From the NCBI RefSeq assembly GCF_027484705.1, contig NZ_JAIXSL010000011.1, positions 62,001 to 126,000 on the forward strand: 64,000 bases of DNA. The letters are read 5' to 3'. The translations under genes and the position numbers were made by a program. This stretch comes from Flavobacterium sp. (GTDB taxonomy: Bacteria; Bacteroidota; Bacteroidia; Flavobacteriales; Flavobacteriaceae). Position 1 is the first letter of the stretch; each line of letters opens with the position of its first letter. Positions 8,951 to 17,488 of the stretch are shown here, in pieces. Below the pieces are notes generated by a model. It worked only from the letters and a program-made list of their open reading frames with translations. It ran no database searches and was not told the DNA's origin.

Positions 8951-9180
8951 TAATTAGTTTTCGAATGGATTTTTTATTCAACATTCTGATTTCAAAAAAC
9001 AATACGTTCAACTTTACCAAATCACTGAGGTTATTGTGGAAAAGAAGTTCACGCACAAGGCTCCCGAAGCCTTCCTCAGAAACGAACATGATTTTGCCAT
9101 TTTTAATTTCAGAATGGGCCGGAAAAGCATCTTAAACGGAAGTTTCAAAAAACATGTCGAATCTATAAATCAGCAATAAA

Positions 9181-9540
9181 ATGAGCGCAGAAAACAACAA
9201 AGCAGTAATCCGAAAACTCAACAAAGGTTTTGAGATGGATAGTGACGAGATGATTCTATCGTGTCTGGCAGACGATGTACGCTGGGATGTCGAAGGGCAT
9301 TTCACGACGCATGGAAAAGCCGAATTTAAAGACAATATCCGCGGCGAAACTGCTGATGGGCCACCAACAATCACGATTAAAAATGAAATTGCCGAAGGAA
9401 ATTACGTGGCGGTTGAAGGCCATGTTTCGTGTGGGATGAAAAACGGAATGGTGTTTAACGCGGTATTTCACAATTCGTATTATCTCGAAAACGGATTGAT
9501 CAAAAGGATGAAATCGTTCGTCGTTCCGTTGTCGATGTAA
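9181..9540 (+). CDS. SnoaL-like / NTF2-fold protein
   Basis: 119 residues, starting at ATG 9181. The pattern helix (NKAVIRKLNKGF), then LADDVRWDVEGHFTTHGK, then strands VAVEGHVSCGMKNG and YYLENGLIKRMKSF is typical of the nuclear-transport-factor-2/SnoaL fold, as in limonene-epoxide-hydrolase-like proteins. Such proteins bind small hydrophobic ligands or act as isomerases; which applies here cannot be told. Cytoplasmic. Convergent with hemD; a shared hairpin lies between them. The 230 bp upstream hold only a start-less open frame. Confidence 0.75.
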   Translation: MSAENNKAVIRKLNKGFEMDSDEMILSCLADDVRWDVEGHFTTHGKAEFKDNIRGETADGPPTITIKNEIAEGNYVAVEGHVSCGMKNGMVFNAVFHNSYYLENGLIKRMKSFVVPLSM

Positions 9541-9567
9541 AGATTAAAAACTACAGAAAATAAAAAA

Positions 9568-9587
9568 AGAGCCTCTTATGAAGCTCT
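9568..9587. terminator. bidirectional hairpin between SnoaL-like gene and hemD
   Basis: AGAGC (9568-9572) / GCTCT (9583-9587), extended by CTT/AAG pairing within the loop, with A-tract on the left and T-tract on the right. It lies between two convergent genes. Confidence 0.6.
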
Positions 9588-9611
9588 CTTTTAATCTATT
9601 TTTCTATGAAT

Positions 9612-10370
9612 TTATTTTCCTTTGTTTGCCTCGGCGATGTATTTTTCCAAAGCCATCGTCATCGAAGGCGTTTCCGGCGTCGGTGCCAGAATATCGATTC
9701 GCAATCCGTGTTCTAAAGCTTCTTTCTGTGTCGTGCTTCCGAAAACGGCGATGCGGGTATTGTTTTGTTGGAAATCCGGGAAGTTCATGAACAAGGACTT
9801 GATTCCGGTCGGGCTGAAAAAAGCCAGAATATCGTAATAAACATCAGCCAAATCCGACAAATCGCTCATCACGGTTTTGTAGAAAGTCGCTTGCGTCCAA
9901 TTCACTTTAAGATTGTTCAAAGTCTGCGGCGCGTCGGCATTCAACTGGTCTGAAGCCGGCAACAGGAATTTCTCGTCTTTGTATTTTTTGATCAGCGGTG
10001 ATAAGTCAGCAAAGTCTTTTTGACCTACATAAATCTTGCGTTTTCTATAAACTACATACTTCTGCAGGTAGAAAGCAATGGCTTCCGACTGGCAAAAATA
10101 CTTCAACCCTTCAGGAACTTTATAGCGCATTTCTTCGGCCACCCTAAAAAAGTGATCGACGGAATTTTTACTGGTCAGGATGATGGCGGTGTAGTTGTTG
10201 AGGTCTATTTTCTGCAGACGGACGTCTTTTGCGTTGACGCCCTCAACGTGTATAAAAGGTCTGAAATCAACTTTTACCTTATGCTTTTGTTGCAGATCAA
10301 AGTACGGAGAATTCTCTACTTTAGGTTCTGGCTGCGACACCAAAATTGTTTTCACTTTCATATTTGACAT
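9612..10370 (-). CDS. hemD: uroporphyrinogen-III synthase
   Basis: 252 residues, the family's usual size. Two alternating alpha/beta halves are visible. Characteristic segments are ILTSKNSVDHFF (about 65-76) and, in the C-terminal half, ILAFFSPTGIKSLF and IAVFGSTTQKEALEHGL. The enzyme closes hydroxymethylbilane to uroporphyrinogen III in tetrapyrrole synthesis, in the cytoplasm. HemD sequences diverge widely, so assignment rests on this pattern and length. It lies 12 bp behind a DUF4271 membrane protein gene, probably in one operon. Confidence 0.85.
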   Translation of the reverse strand: MSNMKVKTILVSQPEPKVENSPYFDLQQKHKVKVDFRPFIHVEGVNAKDVRLQKIDLNNYTAIILTSKNSVDHFFRVAEEMRYKVPEGLKYFCQSEAIAFYLQKYVVYRKRKIYVGQKDFADLSPLIKKYKDEKFLLPASDQLNADAPQTLNNLKVNWTQATFYKTVMSDLSDLADVYYDILAFFSPTGIKSLFMNFPDFQQNNTRIAVFGSTTQKEALEHGLRIDILAPTPETPSMTMALEKYIAEANKGK

Positions 10371-10382
10371 TTTCTAAATATG

Positions 10383-11051
10383 CTAACTTTTTGTAAACCA
10401 ATAACAGATAAAATAGTAGGGCGCTATTTCAAGTGCGCAAAGATATAAAATAAAATAAAACAACTTGCCGATTAATAAATTTTGATAATTCTTCAAAGAA
10501 ATCACATAAGTTAACAGGTTTGTTAGCAATACCACAGCGATTAAAAAGTAAATAAAGAAATCCGGTAAATTAGCATTGTAAAACAAGATGCTGTCAATAG
10601 GCAAAAGCAACAATCCGACGTAAGTTCTGTAGGTCACTTTCTGCAAATTGAACTGATCCGTGAATTCTTCGATGTTGAATGACGTGGCAATAATCTTTTC
10701 AATCAGGAATTTCGAAAGCACAAAAACGCTCAAAAAAGTAGTGATTTGGATGAACAGAATGCCGTCCGTTTTGGAAGTATGGAAAAAATGATTCAGGATA
10801 AGTTGCACGAAAAAAGCCAAAGAAACGAGCTGCACGACAAAAAGAAAAATGGTAAAACCGCTCATCAGATAAATCGAATCGCGGTACATTTTGATGTATT
10901 TATCCGACACGATGAGCTTCATAAAATCGTGGAAACGGCTTTCAAAAACTGATTTCACAATGGCGATGATCACAAACATCAGCACAAAAATAATCGTGGC
11001 CCAATCGCTGGCTCCGATAACGCGTGGTTGCAAAATGGTTTCCATTATCAT
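10383..11051 (-). CDS. DUF4271 family integral membrane protein
   Basis: 222 residues with about six hydrophobic helices (for example IIFVLMFVIIAIVKSVF and YLMSGFTIFLFVVQLVSLAF). An ESRFHDFMKLIVSDKYIKMY cytoplasmic loop and a C-terminal APYYFICYW segment match the flavobacterial DUF4271 family. Function unknown. It is the first gene of a two-gene unit with hemD, an arrangement I associate with Flavobacteriaceae. Two ATGs (11051 and 11045) are both possible starts. A well-matched promoter lies directly upstream. Confidence 0.8.
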   Translation of the reverse strand: MIMETILQPRVIGASDWATIIFVLMFVIIAIVKSVFESRFHDFMKLIVSDKYIKMYRDSIYLMSGFTIFLFVVQLVSLAFFVQLILNHFFHTSKTDGILFIQITTFLSVFVLSKFLIEKIIATSFNIEEFTDQFNLQKVTYRTYVGLLLLPIDSILFYNANLPDFFIYFLIAVVLLTNLLTYVISLKNYQNLLIGKLFYFILYLCALEIAPYYFICYWFTKS

Positions 11052-11055
11052 GCCG

Positions 11056-11084
11056 CAAAATTAGTAAAATTAACGGCATATCAA
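11056..11084 (-). promoter_or_regulatory. promoter of DUF4271-hemD operon
   Basis: On the minus strand: TTG (11084-11082), an 18-bp spacer, then TAATTTTG (11063-11056), four bases before the ATG at 11051. This spacing implies a leaderless or very short-leader mRNA, or use of the second ATG. Confidence 0.6.
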
Positions 11085-11106
11085 TAGTAGCCGGTTGGTT
11101 TTTATT

Positions 11107-11158
11107 GACACGCTGCGCTACGGACACGCAATGCTACAGACACGCCTGCGGCTTTAGA
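11107..11158. repeat. GGACACGC-type repeat array, left arm of composite element A
   Basis: Three tandem, partly degenerate units: GACACGCTGCGCTACG, GACACGCAATGCTACA and GACACGCCTGCGGCTTTAGA. The same unit recurs in inverted orientation at 11332-11394 and in both arms of the locus at 49.2-49.5 kb. Confidence 0.8.
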
Positions 11159-11165
11159 TTTTTCT

Positions 11166-11297
11166 GGAGCCGGGAACCTGCTATCCGTTGCAATCTTTTG
11201 CGCCGAACAACTGCGCAAAAGGATTTTCACTACAAATGCGTAGCATTTACCGAACTCCATTAAAAATAAAAGTTTGGTGAGGTAATCAGGGCTAGGC
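11166..11297 (-). repeat. Flavo-1-like intergenic hairpin element, end-type 1, copy a
   Basis: On the minus strand it runs from CCTAGCCCTGAT to AGCAGGTTCCCGGCTCC, the same ends as the copy at 49344-49426. The central stem is CTTTTGCGC (11195-11203) / GCGCAAAAG (11213-11221). This copy has about 50 extra bases between the CCTAGCCC end and the stem, including AAATGCGTAGCATTT. It is probably a structured RNA or REP-like element rather than a gene part. Confidence 0.75.
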
Positions 11298-11331
11298 CAC
11301 CGTTTTCAAACAACATCTTTAAGTTTTTCAA

Positions 11332-11394
11332 TCCAAAGCCGCAGGCGTGTCCAAAGTGCAGCGTTTCAAAATATCCAGAGCCACAGGCGTGTCC
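11332..11394. repeat. GGACACGC-type repeat array, right (inverted) arm of composite element A
   Basis: Units read TCCAAAGCCGCAGGCGTGTC and AGAGCCACAGGCGTGTCC with a degenerate AAAGTGCAGCG in between, the reverse complement of the unit at 11141-11158. Together the two arms flank copy a. Confidence 0.8.
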
Positions 11395-11457
11395 ACAATA
11401 ATTATCGTTTTCTTAAGAAGCAACTCCCATAAAAAGTTTATTTTTGTTCCGTAATTG

Positions 11458-11465
11458 TACGTTTG
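11458..11465 (+). promoter_or_regulatory. possible -7 motif at the GT2 gene start
   Basis: TACGTTTG matches TAnnTTTG but lies only two bases before the ATG at 11468, so it works only if the message starts at or inside the gene. Weak evidence. Confidence 0.25.
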
Positions 11466-11467
11466 CC

Positions 11468-12193
11468 ATGAATGATGGAATTGTAATCATCCCCACTTAT
11501 AACGAAATTGAAAATATCGAAACGATCGTCAGGGCAGTGTTTTCGCTGCATAAATCTTTCGACGTGCTGATTGTGGATGACAATTCGCCGGATCAAACTG
11601 CCGATAAAGTCATCGCGTTGCAAAGCGAATTCAAAGACCGCTTATATCTAGAAAAAAGAGACAAAAAAGCAGGGCTGGGAACCGCTTACGTGCATGGATT
11701 TCATTGGGCTTTGGCGCGGCATTACCAATACATTTTTGAAATGGACGCTGATTTCTCGCACAACCCGAACGATCTCGAAAAACTCTACAATGCCTGTCAT
11801 TTTGGAGAAGCTGATGTAGCCATCGGTTCGCGTTATGTGACTGGTGTCAATGTGGTCAATTGGCCTTTGAGCAGGGTTTTGATGTCATATTTTGCATCGG
11901 TCTACGTGAAGATGATTACCGGAATGAAAATTCACGATGCGACCGCCGGATTCATCTGTTACAAGAGAATCGTGTTGGAACAGATTAATATCGACAAGAT
12001 CAAGTTTATCGGTTACGCTTTTCAGATTGAAATGAAATACAGGGCTTTTGCCCATAAATTCCATATAGCCGAAGTGCCAATCATCTTTACGGACCGCACC
12101 AAAGGGCAATCTAAAATGAGTAATGCGATAATTAAAGAAGCCGTTTTCGGAGTCATATCGCTCAGGATTAGAAAGTTTTTCAACCAATTATAA
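11468..12193 (+). CDS. polyprenol monophosphomannose synthase-type glycosyltransferase (GT2)
   Basis: 241 residues from the ATG at 11468. The earlier TTG at 11444 would add residues before the conserved first strand. A GT-A fold is shown by VIIPTYNEIENI, VDDNSPDQTAD and the metal-binding EMDADFSHNP. DATAGFICYKR and the short C-terminus without membrane helices match the DPM1-like subgroup that moves mannose (or glucose) from a nucleotide to polyprenyl phosphate at the inner membrane. Sugar identity is inferred from family. Its TAA overlaps the dihydroorotase ATG by one base, so the two are co-translated. Confidence 0.85.
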   Translation: MNDGIVIIPTYNEIENIETIVRAVFSLHKSFDVLIVDDNSPDQTADKVIALQSEFKDRLYLEKRDKKAGLGTAYVHGFHWALARHYQYIFEMDADFSHNPNDLEKLYNACHFGEADVAIGSRYVTGVNVVNWPLSRVLMSYFASVYVKMITGMKIHDATAGFICYKRIVLEQINIDKIKFIGYAFQIEMKYRAFAHKFHIAEVPIIFTDRTKGQSKMSNAIIKEAVFGVISLRIRKFFNQL

Positions 12194-13533
12194 TGAATAG
12201 GATTCTCATAAAAAACGCCAAAATCGTCAATGAAGGACAAGTCTTTGAAGGCGATGTTTTGATTGAAGACGAATTGATTGTAGACATTGCCGAAAGCATC
12301 AGTCCAAAATCGACCAATACCACAATCATCGATGCAGAGGGGAATTATCTGATTCCCGGAATGATTGACGATCAGGTGCATTTTCGCGAACCCGGGCTCA
12401 CGCACAAAGGCGATATTGAATCCGAATCAAGAGCGGCTATTGCAGGCGGAATTACTTCATTTATCGAGCAACCGAACACGATTCCAAATGCCGTAACTCA
12501 GGAAATCTTAGAAGAAAAATACCAAATCGCAGCTCAGAAATCGTATGCGAATTATTCGTTTATGATGGGTGCGACCAACGACAATTTAGAAGAATTACTC
12601 AAAACCAATCCGAAGAATGTGGCCGGAATTAAGATCTTTCTGGGTTCATCAACCGGAAATATGCTGGTCGATAATGAAGCGGTTCTTGAAAAAATATTCT
12701 CGTCAACACCGATGCTCATTGCCGTGCATTGCGAAGACGAACAAACCATCAAAAATAATCTTGAAGAATATATTGCAAAGTACGGTGATGCTGTTCCCGT
12801 AACGGCGCACCATCTGATTCGAAGTGCGGAAGCCTGTTATCTGTCGTCGTCGAAAGCCATTGCGCTCGCTAAGAAAACCGGTGCGCGTTTGCACATTTTT
12901 CATTTGTCGACCGCCGAAGAAATGGATTTGTTTACCAATAAGATTCCGCTTGCCGAGAAGAAAATCACGGCTGAAGTCTGCATCCATCATTTGTGGTTTA
13001 CCAATGAGGATTATGCGACCAAAGGCAATTTCATCAAATGGAATCCTGCCGTAAAAACAGCTCAAGACCGCACAGCACTTTGGGAAGCGTTGCTCGACGA
13101 CCGCATCGATGTGATTGCCACGGACCACGCACCGCATACTTTGGAAGAAAAAAAGCAGTCTTACCTCAAAGCACCTTCGGGCGGGCCATTAGTGCAACAT
13201 GCTTTGGTCGCTTTGTTTGAAGCGCATCATCAGGGAAAAATCACGATAGAAAAAATCGTCGAGAAAACGGCTCATAATCCGGCAACGCTTTTTAAAATCG
13301 AAAAAAGAGGTTTCATCAAAAAAGGCTATTATGCCGATCTGGTGATTATCAATGCAGGTTTGCCCTGGAGCGTTAAAAAAGAAAACATCTTATACAAATG
13401 CGGTTGGTCGCCTTTTGAAGGATTTACCTTTACCTCAAGAATTACGCATACTTTTGTCAACGGACAATTGGTGTATCACAATTTCAAGGTGAAGGACATC
13501 CATTGTGGAAAGCGCCTTTTGTTTGATCGATAA
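12193..13533 (+). CDS. pyrC: dihydroorotase, class I
   Basis: 446 residues of the amidohydrolase fold. It interconverts N-carbamoyl-aspartate and dihydroorotate in pyrimidine synthesis, in the cytoplasm. Motifs: IDDQVHFREPG (His63), EQPNT, IAVHCEDE, TAEVCIHHLWF and ATDHAPHTLEEK (catalytic Asp311). The usual DxHxH zinc motif reads D-x-Q-V-H, so the first metal His is Gln61. I believe this substitution is shared by Bacteroidetes dihydroorotases, but it should affect the metal site. Coupled to the GT2 gene upstream and 9 bp ahead of a lipoprotein gene. Confidence 0.92.
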   Translation: MNRILIKNAKIVNEGQVFEGDVLIEDELIVDIAESISPKSTNTTIIDAEGNYLIPGMIDDQVHFREPGLTHKGDIESESRAAIAGGITSFIEQPNTIPNAVTQEILEEKYQIAAQKSYANYSFMMGATNDNLEELLKTNPKNVAGIKIFLGSSTGNMLVDNEAVLEKIFSSTPMLIAVHCEDEQTIKNNLEEYIAKYGDAVPVTAHHLIRSAEACYLSSSKAIALAKKTGARLHIFHLSTAEEMDLFTNKIPLAEKKITAEVCIHHLWFTNEDYATKGNFIKWNPAVKTAQDRTALWEALLDDRIDVIATDHAPHTLEEKKQSYLKAPSGGPLVQHALVALFEAHHQGKITIEKIVEKTAHNPATLFKIEKRGFIKKGYYADLVIINAGLPWSVKKENILYKCGWSPFEGFTFTSRITHTFVNGQLVYHNFKVKDIHCGKRLLFDR

Positions 13534-13542
13534 AATAAAACT

Positions 13543-13938
13543 ATGAAAAAAATAGTAGCTGTTCTTATACTTATAATGTCTCTAGCAAGTTGTAATCATA
13601 ATGCTGTTGAGAAACCGGATAAGCTTATTGACGAGGATGTGATGGTCGATATTCTTTATGATTTGTCCATTATGGAAGCTGTCAAATCCCAAAACCCTTA
13701 TGCGCCGCAAAATGAGTCTATGAACCCTAAGGATTTCATCTTTAGAAAATACAAAATTGACAGCCTGCAATTTACAGAAAGCAACCGCTATTATATTGCG
13801 CAGATTGAAGAATATAAAAAAATGTACGATAAAGTGGCTGAACGCATTGAAAATGAAAGTAAAGAAGCAGTAGCGGTACCAAGTACTAAAGATGCGCATC
13901 CAATTAGTTCAGGTTCTGAAGCCGGACAAGTGAAATAA
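13543..13938 (+). CDS. DUF4296 lipoprotein
   Basis: 131 residues. The N-terminus MKKIVAVLILIMSLASC is a lipoprotein signal with the lipobox at LASC (Cys17). The mature part has the DUF4296 pattern: LIDEDVMVDILYDLSIMEA, then FRKYKIDSLQFTESNRYYI and a helical tail. Likely anchored in the envelope; function unknown. It is the last gene of the GT2-pyrC-DUF4296 unit and nearly abuts the convergent epimerase gene. Confidence 0.85.
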   Translation: MKKIVAVLILIMSLASCNHNAVEKPDKLIDEDVMVDILYDLSIMEAVKSQNPYAPQNESMNPKDFIFRKYKIDSLQFTESNRYYIAQIEEYKKMYDKVAERIENESKEAVAVPSTKDAHPISSGSEAGQVK

Positions 13939-13939
13939 A

Positions 13940-14944
13940 TTACTTTTTGTGAGGGTAATATGCCGCGATTTCATCAATGCAGGTTTCAATATCCTGAAAA
14001 TGAAAGCCTAACGCTGATTTTATTTTTTCGTTCGAATACTGGTGCGTTTGATGTAGCGAACTTGCCATGAATCGGCTCATCACCCTTTTCCTGTTTAAAA
14101 CGAAAGACAACAAGGCATCCAATCTCCAGTAAATTTCGGTCATCCACGGTTTTGCGTGTCGTTTTGGTGCTTTGACTTTTATGGACACAGCGATGTTTTT
14201 TACGATGTCTTGGTATGAAATATTGTCCGCTATGACAATAAAACGCTCGCCACTGATGTCGCTCTCCATGCTTTGAATCATGCTTTTGACGACATCGTTT
14301 ACACCTACAAATCCGGAGGAACCTTTTGTAAAAAAAGACAGACCGTTGGCGACATTGGTGAATAACAAACCGCTGCCTGAATCCCAAAAACCATCACCTA
14401 GTATGATTCCCGGATTAATGATTGTAACTGTAAGACCTTCCTGCAGGCCACGCCAGACTTCCATTTCCGCACCATATTTTGAAATCGCGTAATCGCTGTG
14501 CGCTACTTCGGGGTTCCATTCGGTGTCTTCGGTGATCGTGTCTTCAAATTCTTTCAGGTCACCCAAAGCGGCTATCGAACTGACATGACAAAGTTTTTTC
14601 ACTTGGTAAGCTAGGCAAAAATTAACGATGTTCGCCGTGCCTTCGATATTGATTTTGCGTAACAACGTTTCATCGTTGGGGGCAAAGGAGATTAAGGCTG
14701 CGCAATGGTACACATAATCTATATTGGGAAATGCTTTTTCCAGAGAAGGAATGTCGGTAATGTCGGCCTGAATCCACTCAATCTTTTCGAACAAAGTTTC
14801 CCTGTTATGGCTTCTAAACAGTGATCTTGTTTTTTCGAGCCCGACGACGTTGCGGTACATGGCGCGGACTTCCTGCCCGTATTCCAACAACTGCAGCAGC
14901 AAATGCGATCCGACCAAACCTGTAGCGCCTGTGACTAATATCAT
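13940..14944 (-). CDS. NAD-dependent epimerase/dehydratase family protein (extended SDR)
   Basis: 334 residues. The Rossmann glycine motif VTGATGLVGSHL is at residues 4-15. CHVSSIAALG precedes the catalytic DYAISKYGAE (Tyr-x3-Lys), and NPGIILGDG follows. A terminal KSALGFHFQDIETCIDEIA helix is typical of extended SDRs of the dihydroflavonol-reductase/3-beta-HSD subgroup. It would use NAD(P) on a sterol-, flavonol- or sugar-like substrate; the substrate cannot be set from sequence. Single gene, with tyrS divergent upstream. Confidence 0.82.
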   Translation of the reverse strand: MILVTGATGLVGSHLLLQLLEYGQEVRAMYRNVVGLEKTRSLFRSHNRETLFEKIEWIQADITDIPSLEKAFPNIDYVYHCAALISFAPNDETLLRKINIEGTANIVNFCLAYQVKKLCHVSSIAALGDLKEFEDTITEDTEWNPEVAHSDYAISKYGAEMEVWRGLQEGLTVTIINPGIILGDGFWDSGSGLLFTNVANGLSFFTKGSSGFVGVNDVVKSMIQSMESDISGERFIVIADNISYQDIVKNIAVSIKVKAPKRHAKPWMTEIYWRLDALLSFVLNRKRVMSRFMASSLHQTHQYSNEKIKSALGFHFQDIETCIDEIAAYYPHKK

Positions 14945-15015
14945 GTGGTAAAAATACTATTTAATCATCGATTTGCAGAACGTCGTTATTGAAAAAATTG
15001 ACCTCAAAAACAAAC

Positions 15016-15044
15016 TTGTCATTAAGCATTAAATTTTATCTTTG
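15016..15044 (+). promoter_or_regulatory. tyrS promoter
   Basis: TTG (15016-15018), an 18-bp spacer, TATCTTTG (15037-15044). The predicted leader is about 45 bases. Good agreement with the Bacteroidetes consensus. Confidence 0.65.
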
Positions 15045-15093
15045 CGCACTCAAGGCCATAAGGCTGAATAGACGAAAGTAAAATTGATTTCAA

Positions 15094-16389
15094 ATGAAAA
15101 ATTTAGTAGCAGAATTGCAATGGCGTGGATTGGTTCATGATATCATGCCCGGAACTGAAGAACAATTGCTCAAAGAAATGACGGCCACTTATATAGGATT
15201 TGATCCTACCTCGGATTCGTTACACATCGGCAGTCTGGTTCCGATTATTCTGTTGGTTCATTTAGGGAAGTTCGGACACAAACCGATTGCTTTGGTCGGA
15301 GGTGCTACAGGTATGATTGGCGACCCATCCGGCAAATCCGATGAGCGAAATTTGCTTGATGAAGCGACTTTAAACCATAATGTTGAAGGCATTAAAAGGG
15401 TTTTGTCGCGATTTCTCGATTTTAATTCCACAGAAAAAAATGCTGCGATTCTCGTCAACAATTATGATTGGATGAAGACTTTTACGTTCATCGATTTTGC
15501 ACGTGAAGTCGGCAAACGCATTACCGTCAATTATATGATGGCGAAAGATTCCGTCAAGAAAAGATTGTCAGGCGAAGGCGAAGGCATGTCGTTTACTGAA
15601 TTCACTTACCAACTCATTCAAGGTTACGATTTTTACCATTTACACAAACATTACAATTGCCTGCTTCAAATGGGCGGCAGCGATCAATGGGGCAATATTA
15701 CGACCGGAACCGAACTCGTACGTCGAATGAATCCTGAAGGCGCAAAAGCTTTCGCGATGACTTGTCCGTTAATCACCAAAGCCGATGGGTCGAAATTCGG
15801 GAAATCCGAAGGCGGCAATATCTGGCTCGATGCCGATAAGACTTCGGTGTATAAATTCTACCAGTTTTGGCTTAATACGACGGATGTTGATGCCGAAAAG
15901 TACATCAAGATTTTCACGTTTCTCGATGAAGCAACGATTAACAAATTGATTGAAGAACATCACGCCGCACCGCATTTACGAGTGTTGCAACGCAAACTGG
16001 CCGAAGAAGTGACGACGTTCGTGCATTCGAAAGAAGATTTGGACAAAGCGATTCAGGCCTCAAATATTTTGTTCGGAAATGCGACTTCGGAAGATCTGAA
16101 ACAGCTCGATGAAACCACTTTTCTGGAAGTTTTTGATGGTGTGCCGCAAGCTGAAATTTCAAAAAAAGACATCGAAAACGGATTGGATATCGTCGTAGTA
16201 TTAAATGAAAAAACAGGATTCCTAAAATCGAACGGAGAAGCAAGACGTGCTTTGGCCGAAAACTCGATTGCCGTTAATAAAGAAAAAGTGGCTGAAGGAT
16301 TTATGCTGACTTCAAAAGATTTAATCAACAACCAATTCGTTTTACTGCAACGCGGCAAGAAAAACTATTTCGTACTTCGAATAGTCTAA
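15094..16389 (+). CDS. tyrS: tyrosyl-tRNA synthetase
   Basis: 431 residues, class I synthetase of the bacterial TyrRS group. The HIGH motif is HIGS (residues 44-47) after FDPTSDSL. The KMSKS loop is KFGKS (234-238) within [25 protein letters not shown] is the tyrosine/adenylate pocket signature. A C-terminal S4 RNA-binding domain (about 365-431) includes [14 protein letters not shown]. It charges tRNA-Tyr in the cytoplasm. Own promoter; repeat-like DNA starts right behind the stop. Confidence 0.96.
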   Translation: MKNLVAELQWRGLVHDIMPGTEEQLLKEMTATYIGFDPTSDSLHIGSLVPIILLVHLGKFGHKPIALVGGATGMIGDPSGKSDERNLLDEATLNHNVEGIKRVLSRFLDFNSTEKNAAILVNNYDWMKTFTFIDFAREVGKRITVNYMMAKDSVKKRLSGEGEGMSFTEFTYQLIQGYDFYHLHKHYNCLLQMGGSDQWGNITTGTELVRRMNPEGAKAFAMTCPLITKADGSKFGKSEGGNIWLDADKTSVYKFYQFWLNTTDVDAEKYIKIFTFLDEATINKLIEEHHAAPHLRVLQRKLAEEVTTFVHSKEDLDKAIQASNILFGNATSEDLKQLDETTFLEVFDGVPQAEISKKDIENGLDIVVVLNEKTGFLKSNGEARRALAENSIAVNKEKVAEGFMLTSKDLINNQFVLLQRGKKNYFVLRIV

Positions 16390-16430
16390 AAGTCTTAAGC
16401 GCAGCGAGTCTATAGCCTTAGGCGAGTCGT
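16390..16430. repeat. degenerate GGACACGC-type repeat between convergent genes
   Basis: AGTCTTAAGCGCAGCGAGTC followed by TATAGCCTTAGGCGAGTCG resembles TCTTAAGCGTAGCGTGTCC in the right arm of the 49-kb locus. It fills the whole gap between the tyrS stop and the stop of the convergent gene. Confidence 0.55.
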
Positions 16431-17411
16431 TTATAAAACCATAAGATTACAACCGCGGATATCGCTGTTATCAAAACGTCCCAATACTTCGAAAGTCGTG
16501 TTGGGATTTTTTTTGCCTAAATCCTGCGTTGCGATGAACGAACAGGAATTGATGTTCGCGAGATCGATGACGTTGATGCCGCCGGTTTTTCCATCGCCAA
16601 CATAACTTAAAGCATCTTCGGTGTCGCGTATCAGAATTTGCATCCAAGGCGGACATTCAAAAATACCATCGCCGAGTGAATAGGCTTGTGACAAAAGCTC
16701 CGTCATGCCATACTCTGAATGGATTGCATTGACGCCGAATCCGATGCGCAATTCCTCGTGTAAATCCTCGCGAATCATTTCTTTGCGTTTGCCTTTCATT
16801 CCGCCGGTTTCCATGATGATGGTGTTCTTGAGTTGGAAGGTTTGTTTTGCAATCAGATCCAGCAAAGCGTAGGTTACGCCAATAAGAATTACATTTTGAC
16901 CCGATTCGTCTAACGCAATGAGTTTGGAAGTGAGTTCCTCGTAATTGTGCAGGTAAAAGCCGCTGTCGGGATTATTACTCAAATTGATTAAATCCTGAAC
17001 CATATAAATGAGTGACGAACCTTCACGTTCGAGATAGGACGGAAGCAAAGCTAGGATCGTATAATCTTCAATATTGCCATAAAATTGAGAAAAGCCTCTG
17101 CGGTAACTTTCTTCGTATAAACTGAGGTCGGTAATCAGATGTTGACTCGTAATCATTCCGGTTGTTCCGCTGCTCGTGAATATTTTTTCAACGGCGTTTT
17201 CTCCGGTAACAACTTCATGACTTTTAAAAAACTGAATCGGCAAAAACGGAATTTGTTGTAATGATTTTACAGCTTGTTTGTCAACCTTCAAATGCTCGCA
17301 AAAAGTTCTGTAGACTAAATTGTTTTCGTATTGGAAACGGAAAACCTTGAGCGCGATTTTCTCAAATGGTTTGTGTCCGGTAATCGAAAATATGTCGGAA
17401 TGGGGAATCAA
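16431..17411 (-). CDS. LuxE/PaaK-like acyl-protein synthetase family protein
   Basis: 326 residues. The FTSSGTTGM motif at about 78-86 is the adenylate-forming P-loop shared by LuxE and PaaK. METGGMKGKRKEM and SEYGMTELLSQAY are further LuxE-type signatures. Relatives activate a fatty acid as acyl-AMP or take it onto a Cys; in non-luminous Bacteroidetes the role is unknown. The only available start is TTG at 17411. A terminator of the next minus-strand gene lies just upstream. Confidence 0.8.
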   Translation of the reverse strand: MIPHSDIFSITGHKPFEKIALKVFRFQYENNLVYRTFCEHLKVDKQAVKSLQQIPFLPIQFFKSHEVVTGENAVEKIFTSSGTTGMITSQHLITDLSLYEESYRRGFSQFYGNIEDYTILALLPSYLEREGSSLIYMVQDLINLSNNPDSGFYLHNYEELTSKLIALDESGQNVILIGVTYALLDLIAKQTFQLKNTIIMETGGMKGKRKEMIREDLHEELRIGFGVNAIHSEYGMTELLSQAYSLGDGIFECPPWMQILIRDTEDALSYVGDGKTGGINVIDLANINSCSFIATQDLGKKNPNTTFEVLGRFDNSDIRGCNLMVL

Positions 17412-17438
17412 GATTTTTTTGGTAAAAATAGGAAATAA

Positions 17439-17468
17439 AAAAACTCCAACGTTTCGGTTGGAGTTTTT
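17439..17468 (-). terminator. terminator of the 564-residue T9SS gene
   Basis: Perfect 12-bp stem AAAAACTCCAAC (17439-17450) / GTTGGAGTTTTT (17457-17468), loop GTTTCG. It works for minus-strand transcription. Confidence 0.88.
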
Positions 17469-17488
17469 AATATATGGAAGTGTTTCAA

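Noticed and set aside
8958..9179. 73-codon plus-strand open frame (with KKFTHKAPEAFLRNEHDF) between the RCC1 and SnoaL-like genes
   Set aside because: No ATG until near the end, no promoter, no recognised family; could be a decayed gene but evidence is insufficient, so not annotated.
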